Shown: positions 38,037 to 46,626 of the stretch, in pieces
Layout: each line of letters starts with the position of its first letter
Position numbering within the stretch: the stretch's first letter is position 1
NCBI GenBank assembly: GCA_900471925.1
Contig: UCGV01000001.1
Coordinates: forward strand, 62,001-126,000
DNA length: 64,000 nt
Direction of reading: 5' to 3'
From: Hyphomicrobiales bacterium
GTDB lineage: Bacteria; Pseudomonadota; Alphaproteobacteria; Rhizobiales; Rhizobiaceae
Made by a program: the position numbers and the translations under genes
Notes under the pieces: model-generated
The model's input: the letters and a program-made list of their open reading frames with translations, nothing else
Told to the model about the DNA's origin: nothing
Databases searched by the model: none

Positions 38037-40703
38037 ATGACCAAGTGGGTCTATACGTTCGGCAACGGGCAGGCTGAAGGCCGGGCGCGGGACAAGGAGA
38101 TTCTGGGCGGCAAGGGCGCCAATCTCGCCGAAATGTGCAGCCTCGGCCTTCCCGTTCCGCCCGGCCTCACCATCGTCTCTGAAGCCTGCAACACCTATTA
38201 CAAGAACGGCCGGAAGATCGATCCTGAACTGAAACAGCAGGTGCTCGCCGGCATCGCCGGTATCGAGGCGATCACCGGTCGTCGTTTCGGCGCAGGCAAT
38301 CAGCCTCTGCTGCTCTCCGTTCGCTCCGGCGCGCGCGTTTCCATGCCCGGCATGATGGACACGGTGCTCAATCTCGGCCTGAACGACGAGACCGTGCAGG
38401 CGCTCGGCCATGACGCGGGGGACGCGCGTTTTGCCTGGGACAGCTATCGCCGCTTCATCCAGATGTATGCCGATGTCGTTATGGGTCTCGGCAATGACGC
38501 CTTCGAGGAAATCCTCGAGGATGAAAAGGGTCGCCTCGGCCACGAATTCGATACCGAACTCAGCGCGACCGAATGGCAGCATGTCGTCTCGCTCTACAAG
38601 GCGCTGATCGAGGAGGAGCTGGACGAGGCTTTCCCGCAGGATCCGGCAATTCAGCTCTGGGGTGCCGTCGGTGCGGTATTTTCGAGCTGGATGAGTGCCC
38701 GCGCCGTCACCTACCGTCATCTCCACAATATTCCGGAAGCCTGGGGCACAGCGGTCAATATCCAGGCCATGGTCTTCGGCAATCTCGGCAATGCGTCCGC
38801 GACAGGTGTCGCCTTCACCCGCAATCCCTCGACCGGTGCGAAGGTTCTCTACGGCGAATTCCTGGTGAATGCGCAGGGCGAGGATGTCGTGGCAGGCATC
38901 CGCACGCCGCAGAGCATCACCGAGGAGGGGCGCATCGCCTCCGGCACTGACAAGCCCTCGATGGAAAAGCTGATGCCGGAGGCTTTCACTGAATTCGGCC
39001 GCATCTGCGCCGAACTTGAAACCCACTACCGCGATATGCAGGACATCGAATTCACCATCGAGCGCGGCAAGCTCTGGATGCTGCAGACGCGCTCTGGCAA
39101 GCGCTCGACTCGCGCGGCGATGAAGATCGCCGTCGACATGGTGGATGAGGGCATCATCACCGAGGAAGAGGCGGTTTTGCGCATCGAGCCCTCGACGCTT
39201 GACCAGCTCCTGCACCCGACCATCGACCCGCGCGTCACCCGCCAGGTGATCGGCACCGGCCTGCCGGCCTCGCCGGGCGCTGCGACCGGTGAAATCGTCT
39301 TCACCTCGGAAGAGGCCGTCGAGGCGGAATCGGAAGGCCGCAAGGTCATCCTGCTGCGTGTCGAGACGAGCCCTGAAGACATTCATGGCATGCATGCCGC
39401 CGAAGGTATTCTGACGACGCGCGGCGGCATGACCAGCCACGCGGCCGTTGTTGCCCGTGGCATGGGCATTCCCTGCGTCGTCGGTGCCGGCACCATGCGC
39501 ATTGATGCTCGCAACGAACGGCTGATCGGCGTCGGCGTCACGCTGAACAAGGGCGATATCATCACCATTGATGGTTCCGCCGGGCAGGTGCTGAAGGGCG
39601 AAGTCCCGATGATCCAGCCGGAACTATCGGGCGATTTCGGTCGCATCATGGGCTGGGCGGACCGCGCGCGGCGCATGACCGTGCGCACCAATGCCGACAC
39701 GCCGGCCGATGCCCGTGCGGCTCGCGCCTTTGGTGCCGAAGGCATTGGTCTTTGCCGCACCGAGCATATGTTCTTCGAAGGCGAGCGCATCCACGTCATG
39801 CGCGAGATGATCCTCGCCGAGGACGAAAAGGGTAGGCGCGGCGCGCTCGACAAGCTCCTGCCGATGCAGCGTAGCGATTTCACCGGCCTCTTCACCGTGA
39901 TGCACGGCATGCCCGTCACGATCCGCCTGCTAGATCCGCCGCTGCACGAATTCCTGCCGAAGACGGACGAGGAAATCGCCGAAGTCGCCTATGCGATGGG
40001 CATGGAGCCGACGACATTGCGCCAGCGCGTCGATGCGCTGCATGAGTTCAATCCCATGCTCGGCCACCGTGGTTGCCGTCTTGCGATTTCCTATCCCGAG
40101 ATCGTCGAAATGCAGGCTCGCGCCATCTTCGAGGCTGCCGTTGCCGCTGCCCATGAAACGGGTGCCGCGGTCGTTCCCGAGATCATGGTGCCGCTCGTCG
40201 GCCTGCGTTCCGAGCTGGATTATGTGAAGGCGAAGATCGATGCCGTGGCGCAGGATGTCATGTCGGAGGCGGCAATGCGCATCGACTATCTGGTCGGCAC
40301 GATGATCGAGCTGCCGCGTGCGGCGCTACGCGCCCATGTGATCGCCGAGGCGGCCGAATTCTTCTCATTCGGCACCAACGACCTGACCCAGACCACTTTC
40401 GGCATTTCCCGCGACGATGCCTCGGCCTTCATCCCCACCTACCAGCGCAAGGGCATCATCGAGCATGATCCCTTCATATCCCTGGATTTCGATGGGGTTG
40501 GCGAGTTGATCCGCATTGCGGCCGAGCGCGGCCGGCGCACGCGCAATGACATGAAGCTCGGCATTTGCGGCGAACACGGCGGCGATCCAGCCTCGATCCA
40601 TTTCTGCGAGACGATCGGGCTCGACTATGTTTCCTGTTCGCCGTTCCGCGTGCCGATCGCGCGGCTCGCTGCGGCTCAGGCGGTCATCTCCGCTGCTCAG
40701 TGA
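38037..40703 (+). CDS. ppdK: Pyruvate, phosphate dikinase
   Basis: 888 residues, full length. N-terminal nucleotide-binding domain (GGKGANLAEM, LLSVRSGARVSMPGMMDTVLNLG); the phosphohistidine domain with GGMTSHAAVVARGMG, catalytic His at residue 468; and a C-terminal PEP/pyruvate TIM barrel (GIGLCRTEHMFF, EFFSFGTNDLTQTTFG, GICGEHGGDP). It interconverts pyruvate + ATP + phosphate and PEP + AMP + PPi, and serves gluconeogenesis in rhizobia. ATG at 38037 after a G-rich site. The stop overlaps by 7 bp with the convergent small lipoprotein gene. Confidence 0.97.
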   Translation: MTKWVYTFGNGQAEGRARDKEILGGKGANLAEMCSLGLPVPPGLTIVSEACNTYYKNGRKIDPELKQQVLAGIAGIEAITGRRFGAGNQPLLLSVRSGARVSMPGMMDTVLNLGLNDETVQALGHDAGDARFAWDSYRRFIQMYADVVMGLGNDAFEEILEDEKGRLGHEFDTELSATEWQHVVSLYKALIEEELDEAFPQDPAIQLWGAVGAVFSSWMSARAVTYRHLHNIPEAWGTAVNIQAMVFGNLGNASATGVAFTRNPSTGAKVLYGEFLVNAQGEDVVAGIRTPQSITEEGRIASGTDKPSMEKLMPEAFTEFGRICAELETHYRDMQDIEFTIERGKLWMLQTRSGKRSTRAAMKIAVDMVDEGIITEEEAVLRIEPSTLDQLLHPTIDPRVTRQVIGTGLPASPGAATGEIVFTSEEAVEAESEGRKVILLRVETSPEDIHGMHAAEGILTTRGGMTSHAAVVARGMGIPCVVGAGTMRIDARNERLIGVGVTLNKGDIITIDGSAGQVLKGEVPMIQPELSGDFGRIMGWADRARRMTVRTNADTPADARAARAFGAEGIGLCRTEHMFFEGERIHVMREMILAEDEKGRRGALDKLLPMQRSDFTGLFTVMHGMPVTIRLLDPPLHEFLPKTDEEIAEVAYAMGMEPTTLRQRVDALHEFNPMLGHRGCRLAISYPEIVEMQARAIFEAAVAAAHETGAAVVPEIMVPLVGLRSELDYVKAKIDAVAQDVMSEAAMRIDYLVGTMIELPRAALRAHVIAEAAEFFSFGTNDLTQTTFGISRDDASAFIPTYQRKGIIEHDPFISLDFDGVGELIRIAAERGRRTRNDMKLGICGEHGGDPASIHFCETIGLDYVSCSPFRVPIARLAAAQAVISAAQ

Positions 40704-40969
40704 CGATAGCGGTAACGCGGATAGTAGTAGGGACCATTCAGATTGTAGGCCATATCGGCCATCACCCAATCGCTGTCGTAACGGGCCTGCGCGCGACGAT
40801 CGAGATCGATACGCTGCAGACAGGTCGCAAAGCCATCCGTTCCGCGTTTGAAGCCGTAGCCCATGCAGGTCTGCTCGTCCCGCGCGCGCCTTTCCTCCGG
40901 CGTCAGCGTCTGGCAGGCGGCAAGCCCGGCAGCCAGAATGGCGAGAAGCGGCAGAACATGTGGGCGCAT
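40697..40969 (-). CDS. Small lipoprotein of unknown function
   Basis: 90 residues from the ATG at 40969 (AAGGAA upstream). Lipobox LAAC within MRPHVLPLLAILAAGLAACQT. The mature part contains two more cysteines (EQTCMGYGFKRGTDGFATCLQRIDLDRRAQARY), a pattern common in small rhizobial lipoproteins, and ends in a Tyr/Arg-rich tail (GPYYYPRYRYRH). Function unknown. It is tail-to-tail with ppdK, overlapping by 7 bp. Confidence 0.78.
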   Translation of the reverse strand: MRPHVLPLLAILAAGLAACQTLTPEERRARDEQTCMGYGFKRGTDGFATCLQRIDLDRRAQARYDSDWVMADMAYNLNGPYYYPRYRYRH

Positions 40970-41039
40970 CGATTTCTTCCTTGAGCATGGACGTCCAGCC
41001 AGGAAAATGCATCTGCCCGACGTCGTCAACCCGACTATA

Positions 41040-41237
41040 TCAGGCCGCGCCCGCCGGGTCTCCTATCGGCAGCAGCGCCGGATCGAGCGGCGGGTCCTCC
41101 GGGTTCTTGTTATCGCTCGGATCTTGGGCCGGCGTTCGCGGCGGCTTCTCCTGAACCCTGTCGGGAATGCCTGGGGTCTGTTGCGGGCCGAGCGGCGACT
41201 CGCCTCCGGGTGTGGGGATAGGATCTCTGTTCGGCAT
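41040..41237 (-). CDS. 65-residue proline-rich hypothetical protein
   Basis: The product is about 30% proline and hydrophilic (MPNRDPIPTPGGESPLGPQQ onward), with no hydrophobic segment, and is probably disordered. The ATG at 41237 is preceded by AAGGAGG at optimal spacing, which is the main evidence that it is real. I recognise no domain. Confidence 0.65.
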   Translation of the reverse strand: MPNRDPIPTPGGESPLGPQQTPGIPDRVQEKPPRTPAQDPSDNKNPEDPPLDPALLPIGDPAGAA

Positions 41238-41345
41238 GATTTGCCTCCTTCACTCTGGAAGGAACGGCAGGATGAATTGTTGGTTCCACTTTCCCCCTGG
41301 AACGTTCCTATGTAAGAGCAAAGGCAACAGCACTGGAAAAGTACC

Positions 41346-41591
41346 ATGGCGATCCGCGATCGATTCTCGAAAAAACTCACCTGCCCGCAATGCGGAAATA
41401 GCGGCTTTGCCGAAGCCTCCGAGATCGACGACGCCAAGCGCAAGACGCCCGACTTCAAGGTGGACCAGCTGCCGCGCGGCTTCTTCGTGCAGCGACCCTC
41501 GGTGCATCAGGAAAGCTTCATGCTCAAATGCGAATGCGGCCGCAAGTTTCCTTTCCGCTCGCTGGCGGAAGCCGCAGCCGGTCGCGACTAA
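41346..41591 (+). CDS. 81-residue zinc-ribbon-like hypothetical protein
   Basis: Begins MAIRDRFSKKLTCPQCGNSGFAEASEID and has a second pair CECG near residue 62, so C-x2-C and C-x1-C pairs could bind one zinc. The centre includes LPRGFFVQRPSVHQESF. No family name is recalled with confidence; similar short proteins are common in Rhizobiales. It converges with the acidic protein gene that ends at 41595. Confidence 0.75.
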   Translation: MAIRDRFSKKLTCPQCGNSGFAEASEIDDAKRKTPDFKVDQLPRGFFVQRPSVHQESFMLKCECGRKFPFRSLAEAAAGRD

Positions 41592-41594
41592 CGC

Positions 41595-41984
41595 TCAAAT
41601 TCTTTCCAGCAACTCGATGAAGGCATCGGCGAAGCGCACCAGATGCTCGGTATCCTCGTCAGGTGCTTGTACGCGGATTTCCGTGCTATGCTGGTCGAGC
41701 AGCGCCAGAACCACACGCATCTGCCCGTCCGAAGTCGGAACGCGCAGCACCGCGATTCGCCGGCAATCCTCTACGAGGCCCGCCGCAGGCAGATCGAAGA
41801 GAAATTCGCCGCGCGCTTCGACGGCGGCCCTGCGCACCGTTTCGCAGAAACCGCTCTCGCCGTCGGCATAGCCTTCCAACGAAAGTTCGAGTTCGAGAAG
41901 TTCCAGTGGTAGGAGCGGTTCAGCACGCTCGATGCCGCCAAGGGTCGATACCGGCGGCCTTTCCCTCATTCCGGACGAGATCAT
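41595..41984 (-). CDS. Hypothetical acidic protein
   Basis: 129 residues from the ATG at 41984, which has GGAGAG upstream. The N-terminus (MISSGMRERPPVSTLGGIERAE) leads to a leucine/glutamate-rich part (LLPLELLELELSLEGYADGE) and the stretch CRRIAVLRVPTSDGQMRVVLALLDQHSTEIRVQAP. No signal peptide or membrane helix. Function unknown. Confidence 0.65.
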   Translation of the reverse strand: MISSGMRERPPVSTLGGIERAEPLLPLELLELELSLEGYADGESGFCETVRRAAVEARGEFLFDLPAAGLVEDCRRIAVLRVPTSDGQMRVVLALLDQHSTEIRVQAPDEDTEHLVRFADAFIELLERI

Positions 41985-42211
41985 CTGTCTCTCCTGTTTC
42001 GTGGGATGGATATGAGACCCCGGCAGAATGGCCTTTTTACGGCATATCAGCAATACCTTAAGAATGGCCGGTGCTCATCGATATCGAGCTTTGACGTGGA
42101 TTGCTTCGGCAATGCTCAGACAAGAGTTTCAATTTAGACCAATCTTGCACTAGAAAAGTCGATGGCGGCAGGCGCATTCGATGCGTCGCCGCCGACCAAC
42201 CGGTAGATTTG

Positions 42212-43117
42212 ATGGCCATCCGTTTCGATCGTCCCGTTTCCAGCGCTGCCCGCTTCTCGCGGCACTTCGGGGCGTTTGCGCTTGTGCTTTCGGTTGCGGT
42301 GCTGATCGCCCATCGTTTCGGCGGACTGGCGACACCGTATCTCGTGCTGGTGCTGCTCGTTTCCGTCGGCTGCGCGGTTCTCGCCTTGCTGCTGGCCATG
42401 ATCGGCCTGCGCAGTCTCTGGATGACGGGCGCGGAAGGCGGGCTGAACGCACTGGCGGCGCTGATCTATGTGGCTTTTCCGCTCGGCATCGGTGTCTTTG
42501 CGGCGGAGCGCTACTTCACTTTGCCGGCGATCTACGACGTCACCACCGATACGGCCACAGCGCCTGACTGGCTCTCGCCGCCCGAGGCCGACCAGATCTG
42601 GCTGCCGCGCGATCCGGTGATCACGCCGGGCGATCGCGAACGGCAGCTTGCCGCCTATCCGGAACTGACGGGCCGCCGCTATGACGGCGCGCTCGACCGT
42701 GTTCTGGAAGCGGTCAAGAAGGTCGCCAAGCAGAACGGCATCACCATTACCAAGAGCGAAGGCGATACGACGCCCGGACGCGAACTGGAGAACAAGCCGG
42801 TTCCTGCCCAGCCTGAAAGCGGTGTCGCCGATTCACTCGACGTCATCCCGGTGCCGACCCCGCGCCCTTTCGAGGATGACGTCGCCAAGCTGATCCGTGG
42901 CGCTAATGGCGTGACCCTGCAGGGCACGACCCGCACCTTCATCCTCGGCCTGCGCTTCGATTTCATCATCCGCCTGCGCGAAGAGGCCGAAACCACCTTC
43001 GTCGACGTGCGCGTCGCTTCCCGCTACGGCCAGCACGACCTCGGCTTCAGCGCCGAGGTGGCCGAGCAATATCTTGGTGCCCTCGACGCCGAACTACTGG
43101 GGATTGCGGGTGGGTAA
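42212..43117 (+). CDS. DUF1499 family membrane protein
   Basis: 301 residues. Three hydrophobic helices (about 15-35, 42-65 and 75-100) precede a soluble DUF1499 domain (RYDGALDRVLEAVKKVAKQNG... to VDVRVASRYGQHDLGFSAEVAEQYLGAL). DUF1499 proteins are common in alphaproteobacteria and plastids with no known function. The start at 42212 places helix 1 near the N-terminus; an upstream in-frame start at 42101 is less likely. The gap 41985-42211 shows no further gene. Confidence 0.85.
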   Translation: MAIRFDRPVSSAARFSRHFGAFALVLSVAVLIAHRFGGLATPYLVLVLLVSVGCAVLALLLAMIGLRSLWMTGAEGGLNALAALIYVAFPLGIGVFAAERYFTLPAIYDVTTDTATAPDWLSPPEADQIWLPRDPVITPGDRERQLAAYPELTGRRYDGALDRVLEAVKKVAKQNGITITKSEGDTTPGRELENKPVPAQPESGVADSLDVIPVPTPRPFEDDVAKLIRGANGVTLQGTTRTFILGLRFDFIIRLREEAETTFVDVRVASRYGQHDLGFSAEVAEQYLGALDAELLGIAGG

Positions 43118-43124
43118 GCTCCGG

Positions 43125-43162
43125 TGCCGCAAAGCGGCAGCAATCGATCCAGTGGATCGATT
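43125..43162. repeat. Tandem short hairpins after the DUF1499 gene
   Basis: TGCCGC-AAA-GCGGCA (43125-43139) is followed by AATCGATCC-AGT-GGATCGATT (43142-43162), both perfect inverted repeats. They lie 8 bp after the DUF1499 stop, in the convergent gap before the DCC gene, and probably act in transcript termination or stability despite lacking a T tract. Confidence 0.6.
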
Positions 43163-43266
43163 ACAGGGGCGAACGTCCTTAGCCATGCGAAGGGCCGGGA
43201 TACGGTGAGGCGTATTAAAACACCCTTGCCACAAACATATCCCGTCAACGCAACGAGCCGTCGAAC

Positions 43267-43722
43267 CTATCCCAAAAACCGCTCCCGCACCTCAGCCGTA
43301 GGCACCATGCAACTCTCCCGCCGCCCGGCAATTTTCAACCTGTTGCGCGCCACCAACCCATAGACCGCATCCGCAATCCGCCGCGGCACAACTCGCGCCA
43401 AACCAGCCAGAGCCCACGGCATGCCGAGCCCCTCGAGCACCCGGATGGTCGCATCGGACTTGTTATAAGCGCGCCCTTCGTCAATCAGCAAATTGGTCTC
43501 GTAATCTCGCGTCTTCAGCCCATAATGACGATAGAGCGCTTCGCCGAGCGGTGTCTGTGCAACGATGAACCGATAACGTTTCTCCAGATCCCGCTTCAGC
43601 AGGAACTGCACCCAGCCGGAACAAAACACGCATTCGCCATCGAACAGGAGCACCGGCTTGTCATCCGCAAAGGCGGGCACGGAAGGATCGTCGCGATAGC
43701 TGTAAGCGGCATGCCCCGACAT
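43267..43722 (-). CDS. DCC family thiol-disulfide oxidoreductase-like protein
   Basis: 151 residues. The DCC signature DGECVFC (Cys31 and Cys34) is preceded by DDKPVLLF, as in the YuxK/DCC family, and followed by FLLKRDLEKRYRFIVAQTPLGEALYRHYGL. The family is thioredoxin-like but its role is unknown. It is the third gene of the leftward cupin-MBL-DCC run, starting 2 bp after the MBL stop. Confidence 0.88.
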   Translation of the reverse strand: MSGHAAYSYRDDPSVPAFADDKPVLLFDGECVFCSGWVQFLLKRDLEKRYRFIVAQTPLGEALYRHYGLKTRDYETNLLIDEGRAYNKSDATIRVLEGLGMPWALAGLARVVPRRIADAVYGLVARNRLKIAGRRESCMVPTAEVRERFLG

Positions 43723-43724
43723 CT

Positions 43725-44639
43725 TCAGCCTCCCGCCAGCCGATAATGCGCGCCGAGCGAAGGCGGCCCATCGGTCACTACCTCGCCGCGCTCCATCAGA
43801 TCTTCGATATGCGCCAGCACGGAAAGGGCCGCCGCACCATGCAGTCGCTTGTCTGTATCGCGATAGATCATCTTCACGATTTCGGGGATCGTATCCTCTC
43901 CTGTGCGGATGCGTTCGAGGATGGATCGCTCCCGCAGTCGCCTATGTGTTTTCAGCCCGCGCAGGAAGGGTCCGGGCGAGGTGACCGGCCCTCCATGCCC
44001 TGGCAGCATCAGGCGGTCGTCGCGTGCAATCAACTTGTCGAGCGAAGCCATATAATCGGCCATGGAACCGTCAGGCGGCGCCACGATCGTCGTCGCCCAG
44101 GCCATCACATGGTCGCCCGAAAACAGGATGTCGCTGCCTTCGAGCGCGAAGGCAGCATGATTGGCTGTGTGACCTGGCGTCAGGGCTCCCGTCAGCGCCC
44201 AGCCATCGCCGGAGATCGTCTGCCCGTCGCCGATGGCGATATCGGGCACGAAATCCATATCCGAGCTTTCCGCAAAGGGATTGGTTTCGCCGTCGCGCAG
44301 CGGCCGAGATGGACGGTGTGGCCCTTCGCCGACCGTCAGTGCTCCGGTTTCTTGCTTTAGCCGTGCTGCCAGCGGCGAGTGGTCGCGATGAGTGTGGCTG
44401 ACGAAAATATGCGTCACCTGCCGACCGGCGAGCGCTGCCATCAGCGCCTCGAAATGCGCCTCATTGTCAGGTCCCGGATCGATGACGGCGACCGACGCAC
44501 TGCCGACGATATAGCTGTTGGTGCCATGAAAGGTGAAAGGGCTCGGATTTTTCGCCGTCAGCCGTTGAACGCCGTCGCCGACTGTAATTGCCTGGCCGTA
44601 GGCCGGATCGAAGAAAAGATCGAAGTTAGCGCCGGACAT
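43725..44639 (-). CDS. MBL-fold metallo-hydrolase (LACTB2-like)
   Basis: 304 residues. Metal ligands HTHRDH in FVSHTHRDHSPLA, His in TPGHTANHAAF, Asp/His in DILFSGDHVMAW and His in LPGHGGPV. The C-terminal winged-helix-like segment (RLRERSILERIRTGEDTIPEIVKMIYRD) resembles LACTB2-type hydrolases or endoribonucleases. The substrate cannot be assigned. The ATG at 44639 lies one base after the stop of the cupin gene, so the two are probably co-translated. Confidence 0.9.
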   Translation of the reverse strand: MSGANFDLFFDPAYGQAITVGDGVQRLTAKNPSPFTFHGTNSYIVGSASVAVIDPGPDNEAHFEALMAALAGRQVTHIFVSHTHRDHSPLAARLKQETGALTVGEGPHRPSRPLRDGETNPFAESSDMDFVPDIAIGDGQTISGDGWALTGALTPGHTANHAAFALEGSDILFSGDHVMAWATTIVAPPDGSMADYMASLDKLIARDDRLMLPGHGGPVTSPGPFLRGLKTHRRLRERSILERIRTGEDTIPEIVKMIYRDTDKRLHGAAALSVLAHIEDLMERGEVVTDGPPSLGAHYRLAGG

Positions 44640-44640
44640 C

Positions 44641-44949
44641 TTATTTATATTCGATCTCGATGAAGGACATCGGCTGGTCGCCGGCATTGACGACATTATG
44701 CTCGGTTCCCGCCTCACGCCGATAGGCAGCCCCCTTGGCAACATCCACCCGCCGGCTGCCCTCAGCATCCTCGATCAGGAACTGGCAATCGGTCATCGGT
44801 ACGACGACGTAACCGAGCCCATGCGTATGAACGCCGGTATCGGCACCCGGCTCGAAATCCCATTGGGTAATCCGCACGACGGCATCGTCGAGCAAGAGCG
44901 TCGCGAGCGCTGGCGGACGGGCGCGATATTGGCTCAACACTATCTCCAT
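44641..44949 (-). CDS. Small cupin-domain protein
   Basis: 102 residues from the ATG at 44949. The cupin motif is GADTGVHTHGLGYVVVPMTDCQFLIE, with a second motif near GTEHNVVNAGDQPMSFIEIEY. The metal ligand histidines are in HTHG and EHN. Single-domain cupins bind small molecules or detoxify; the substrate is unknown. The ribosome site is weak; an ATG at 44988 (MPGMVGLW) would add 13 residues. Confidence 0.82.
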   Translation of the reverse strand: MEIVLSQYRARPPALATLLLDDAVVRITQWDFEPGADTGVHTHGLGYVVVPMTDCQFLIEDAEGSRRVDVAKGAAYRREAGTEHNVVNAGDQPMSFIEIEYK

Positions 44950-45097
44950 TGGCTGTGTCGATCGCCAAAGTCCTACCATGCCGGGCATGGCCGCGCATAC
45001 AAATATGACGTCGCAGTGAACTTAGTGATTGTGGGGCAGACAGTCCTTTGCTAATCAGGCCACGTTTTGGCGAAGCGGCATTTCGTTTCAGCTCTGG

Positions 45098-45172
45098 TGG
45101 GGCGTAGCCAAGCGGTAAGGCAGCGGTTTTTGGTACCGCCATCCCCTGGTTCGAATCCAGGCGCCCCAGCCA
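45098..45172 (+). tRNA. tRNA-Gln (anticodon TTG)
   Basis: Cloverleaf with acceptor stem TGGGGCG/CGCCCCA, anticodon stem GCGGT/ACCGC around loop TTTTGGT (anticodon TTG at 45130-45132), a T arm with GGTTCGAATCC, discriminator G and an encoded CCA. It lies between the cupin gene (opposite strand) and the TetR gene. Confidence 0.95.
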
Positions 45173-45186
45173 CAATCTCCAGATAG

Positions 45187-45795
45187 CTATGATCGCCGCG
45201 CCGCCGCGCCCGCGGCAATCGTCACCACAAGCTCATCCACCTCGCGCGCAAGGCGCTCTGCCGGCAGTCCAACGAAGCGGCCTTCGAGACTGATGCTGAC
45301 GACGCCATGGACGGCTCCGAACAGGGTGCGGGCGCGGATTGCCCTGTCTTCCGCCGTCATATCAGGCTGCAATTCGGCAAGCGGCTCGGCGATCACGTCC
45401 ATCAGGAAGAGATGTTCGTCGAGATGCCATTGCGGTGTCGGGCTGGTTTCGGGCGGGTAATGCTCGAAGAGCGCTTTCCAGAGATTCCGGTTTTCGACTG
45501 CGAAACTTAAATATCCCTGCGCCAGGTTGCGCAGCCGGTCCGTCGGCGTCCTGTCTCTCGTCTCGGGCAGCGTCAGCTTTGCCTCCAGCACCTTCAGCGT
45601 CGTGGAGTTCACGTGGATGACGAGTTCAGCGAGATCGGCAAAGACCGTATAGAGCCCACCCAGCGCACAGCCGGCATCCTGTGTGATCTCACGCGCCCTG
45701 AGGTTTGCCAGCCCTTCCCGGACAATGCGGTTTCGCGCTGCATCGATCAGCCGTGCCCTTAGATCTTCGCGTTTTTCTTCTCTTTTCCCAGCCAT
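45187..45795 (-). CDS. TetR/AcrR-family transcriptional regulator
   Basis: 202 residues. The N-terminal helix-turn-helix (RLIDAARNRIVREGLANLRAREITQDAGCALGGLYTVFADLAELV) is at about 19-63, followed by a TetR ligand-binding domain (WKALFEHYPPET..., ARTLFGAVHGVVSISLEGRF). The ATG at 45795 has GGGA upstream. It is divergent from the PspA gene, and three GAACnnnGTTC palindromes lie in the 110-bp gap, so it probably represses itself and pspA-yiaAB. Confidence 0.9.
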   Translation of the reverse strand: MAGKREEKREDLRARLIDAARNRIVREGLANLRAREITQDAGCALGGLYTVFADLAELVIHVNSTTLKVLEAKLTLPETRDRTPTDRLRNLAQGYLSFAVENRNLWKALFEHYPPETSPTPQWHLDEHLFLMDVIAEPLAELQPDMTAEDRAIRARTLFGAVHGVVSISLEGRFVGLPAERLAREVDELVVTIAAGAAARRS

Positions 45796-45817
45796 TAACC
45801 ATCCCAATTCGATTCAT

Positions 45818-45887
45818 GAACGGTGTTCAAAATTATTCTTGAACACCGTTCAGGATTCTGCCATAACTCAACTCGTGAACAGCGTTC
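45818..45887. promoter_or_regulatory. Triple GAAC-N3-GTTC operator array of the TetR-PspA locus
   Basis: Three copies: GAACGGTGTTC (45818-45828), GAACACCGTTC (45841-45851) and GAACAGCGTTC (45877-45887). The first two also form a larger inverted repeat with perfect 14-bp arms (45817-45830 and 45839-45852). A TTGAAC at 45839-45844 with a 17-bp spacer to CATAAC could be the pspA promoter, so a bound repressor would cover the -35 element. Assignment to the adjacent TetR protein is inference from position. Confidence 0.8.
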
Positions 45888-45905
45888 ATAAACCGGAGGA
45901 AGGAA

Positions 45906-46592
45906 ATGTTCAAACTGATTTCGACTTTGCTGCGGGGCAGGGCATACGATGCCGAACAGGCCTTTGCCGACCGCAATGCCGTACCGCTGCTCGCCCAGCA
46001 GATCCGCGATGCCGCGCAATCGATCCAGTCGGCCCGCCGCAGCGTGGCGATCGCCATCGCCCAGAACGAGCAGGAGCGGGTCCAGCACGCAACGATCGTC
46101 TCCCGGATCGACGATCTCGAAACGCGCGCCGCTGCGGCGCTCTCGAAGGGTAATGAAGCACTGGCTCGCGAGGCTGCCGAAGCAATCGCCTATCTCGAGG
46201 CCGAGCGCGATCAATCCGAAAAGGCCCAGGCGCAGTTTACCACGGCGATCGACAAGCTGAAGGGGATTGTCCGCGTCTCCGAAACCCGGCTGCAGGACCT
46301 GCAGCGTGGCGAACGCCTGGCACGCGCCACCGAAGAGGCACAAAAGCTCGATGTCGTCGTCGCCAGCACCGGTCTTGCGACGCTCGACGATGCCGAGGAG
46401 ACCCTTGCGCGCCTTCGCATCCGCCAGAACCAGAATGAGATGACGGCCTCGGCCCTGAAGGCGATGGAGACCTCGACCGCTCCCGCCGGCATCATCGAGA
46501 AGCTTGCCAATGCCGGATGCGGCGCACCGCTGCGCTCTTCCGCCGATGACGTGCTCGCCCGCCTGCGCAGCCGCATCAACCCCGCCGCTTAA
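45906..46592 (+). CDS. PspA/IM30 family membrane-stress protein
   Basis: 228 residues, mostly long alpha-helix/coiled coil. The N-terminus FKLISTLLRGRAYDAEQAFADRNAVPLLAQQIRDA has the amphipathic character used for membrane binding in PspA/IM30, though divergent from E. coli PspA. ESCRT-III-like proteins of this family protect the inner membrane. It is followed by the YiaA/YiaB-type gene and preceded by a divergent TetR regulator; no PspF or other Psp partner is seen. Start follows CGGAGGAAGGAA. Confidence 0.88.
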   Translation: MFKLISTLLRGRAYDAEQAFADRNAVPLLAQQIRDAAQSIQSARRSVAIAIAQNEQERVQHATIVSRIDDLETRAAAALSKGNEALAREAAEAIAYLEAERDQSEKAQAQFTTAIDKLKGIVRVSETRLQDLQRGERLARATEEAQKLDVVVASTGLATLDDAEETLARLRIRQNQNEMTASALKAMETSTAPAGIIEKLANAGCGAPLRSSADDVLARLRSRINPAA

Positions 46593-46626
46593 AATTCACA
46601 TCATCACACTCAAGGGAATCACGACA

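Noticed and set aside
38004..39440. A 478-codon frame antisense to the start of ppdK
   Set aside because: Shadow of ppdK; covers the ppdK leader and has no ribosome site.
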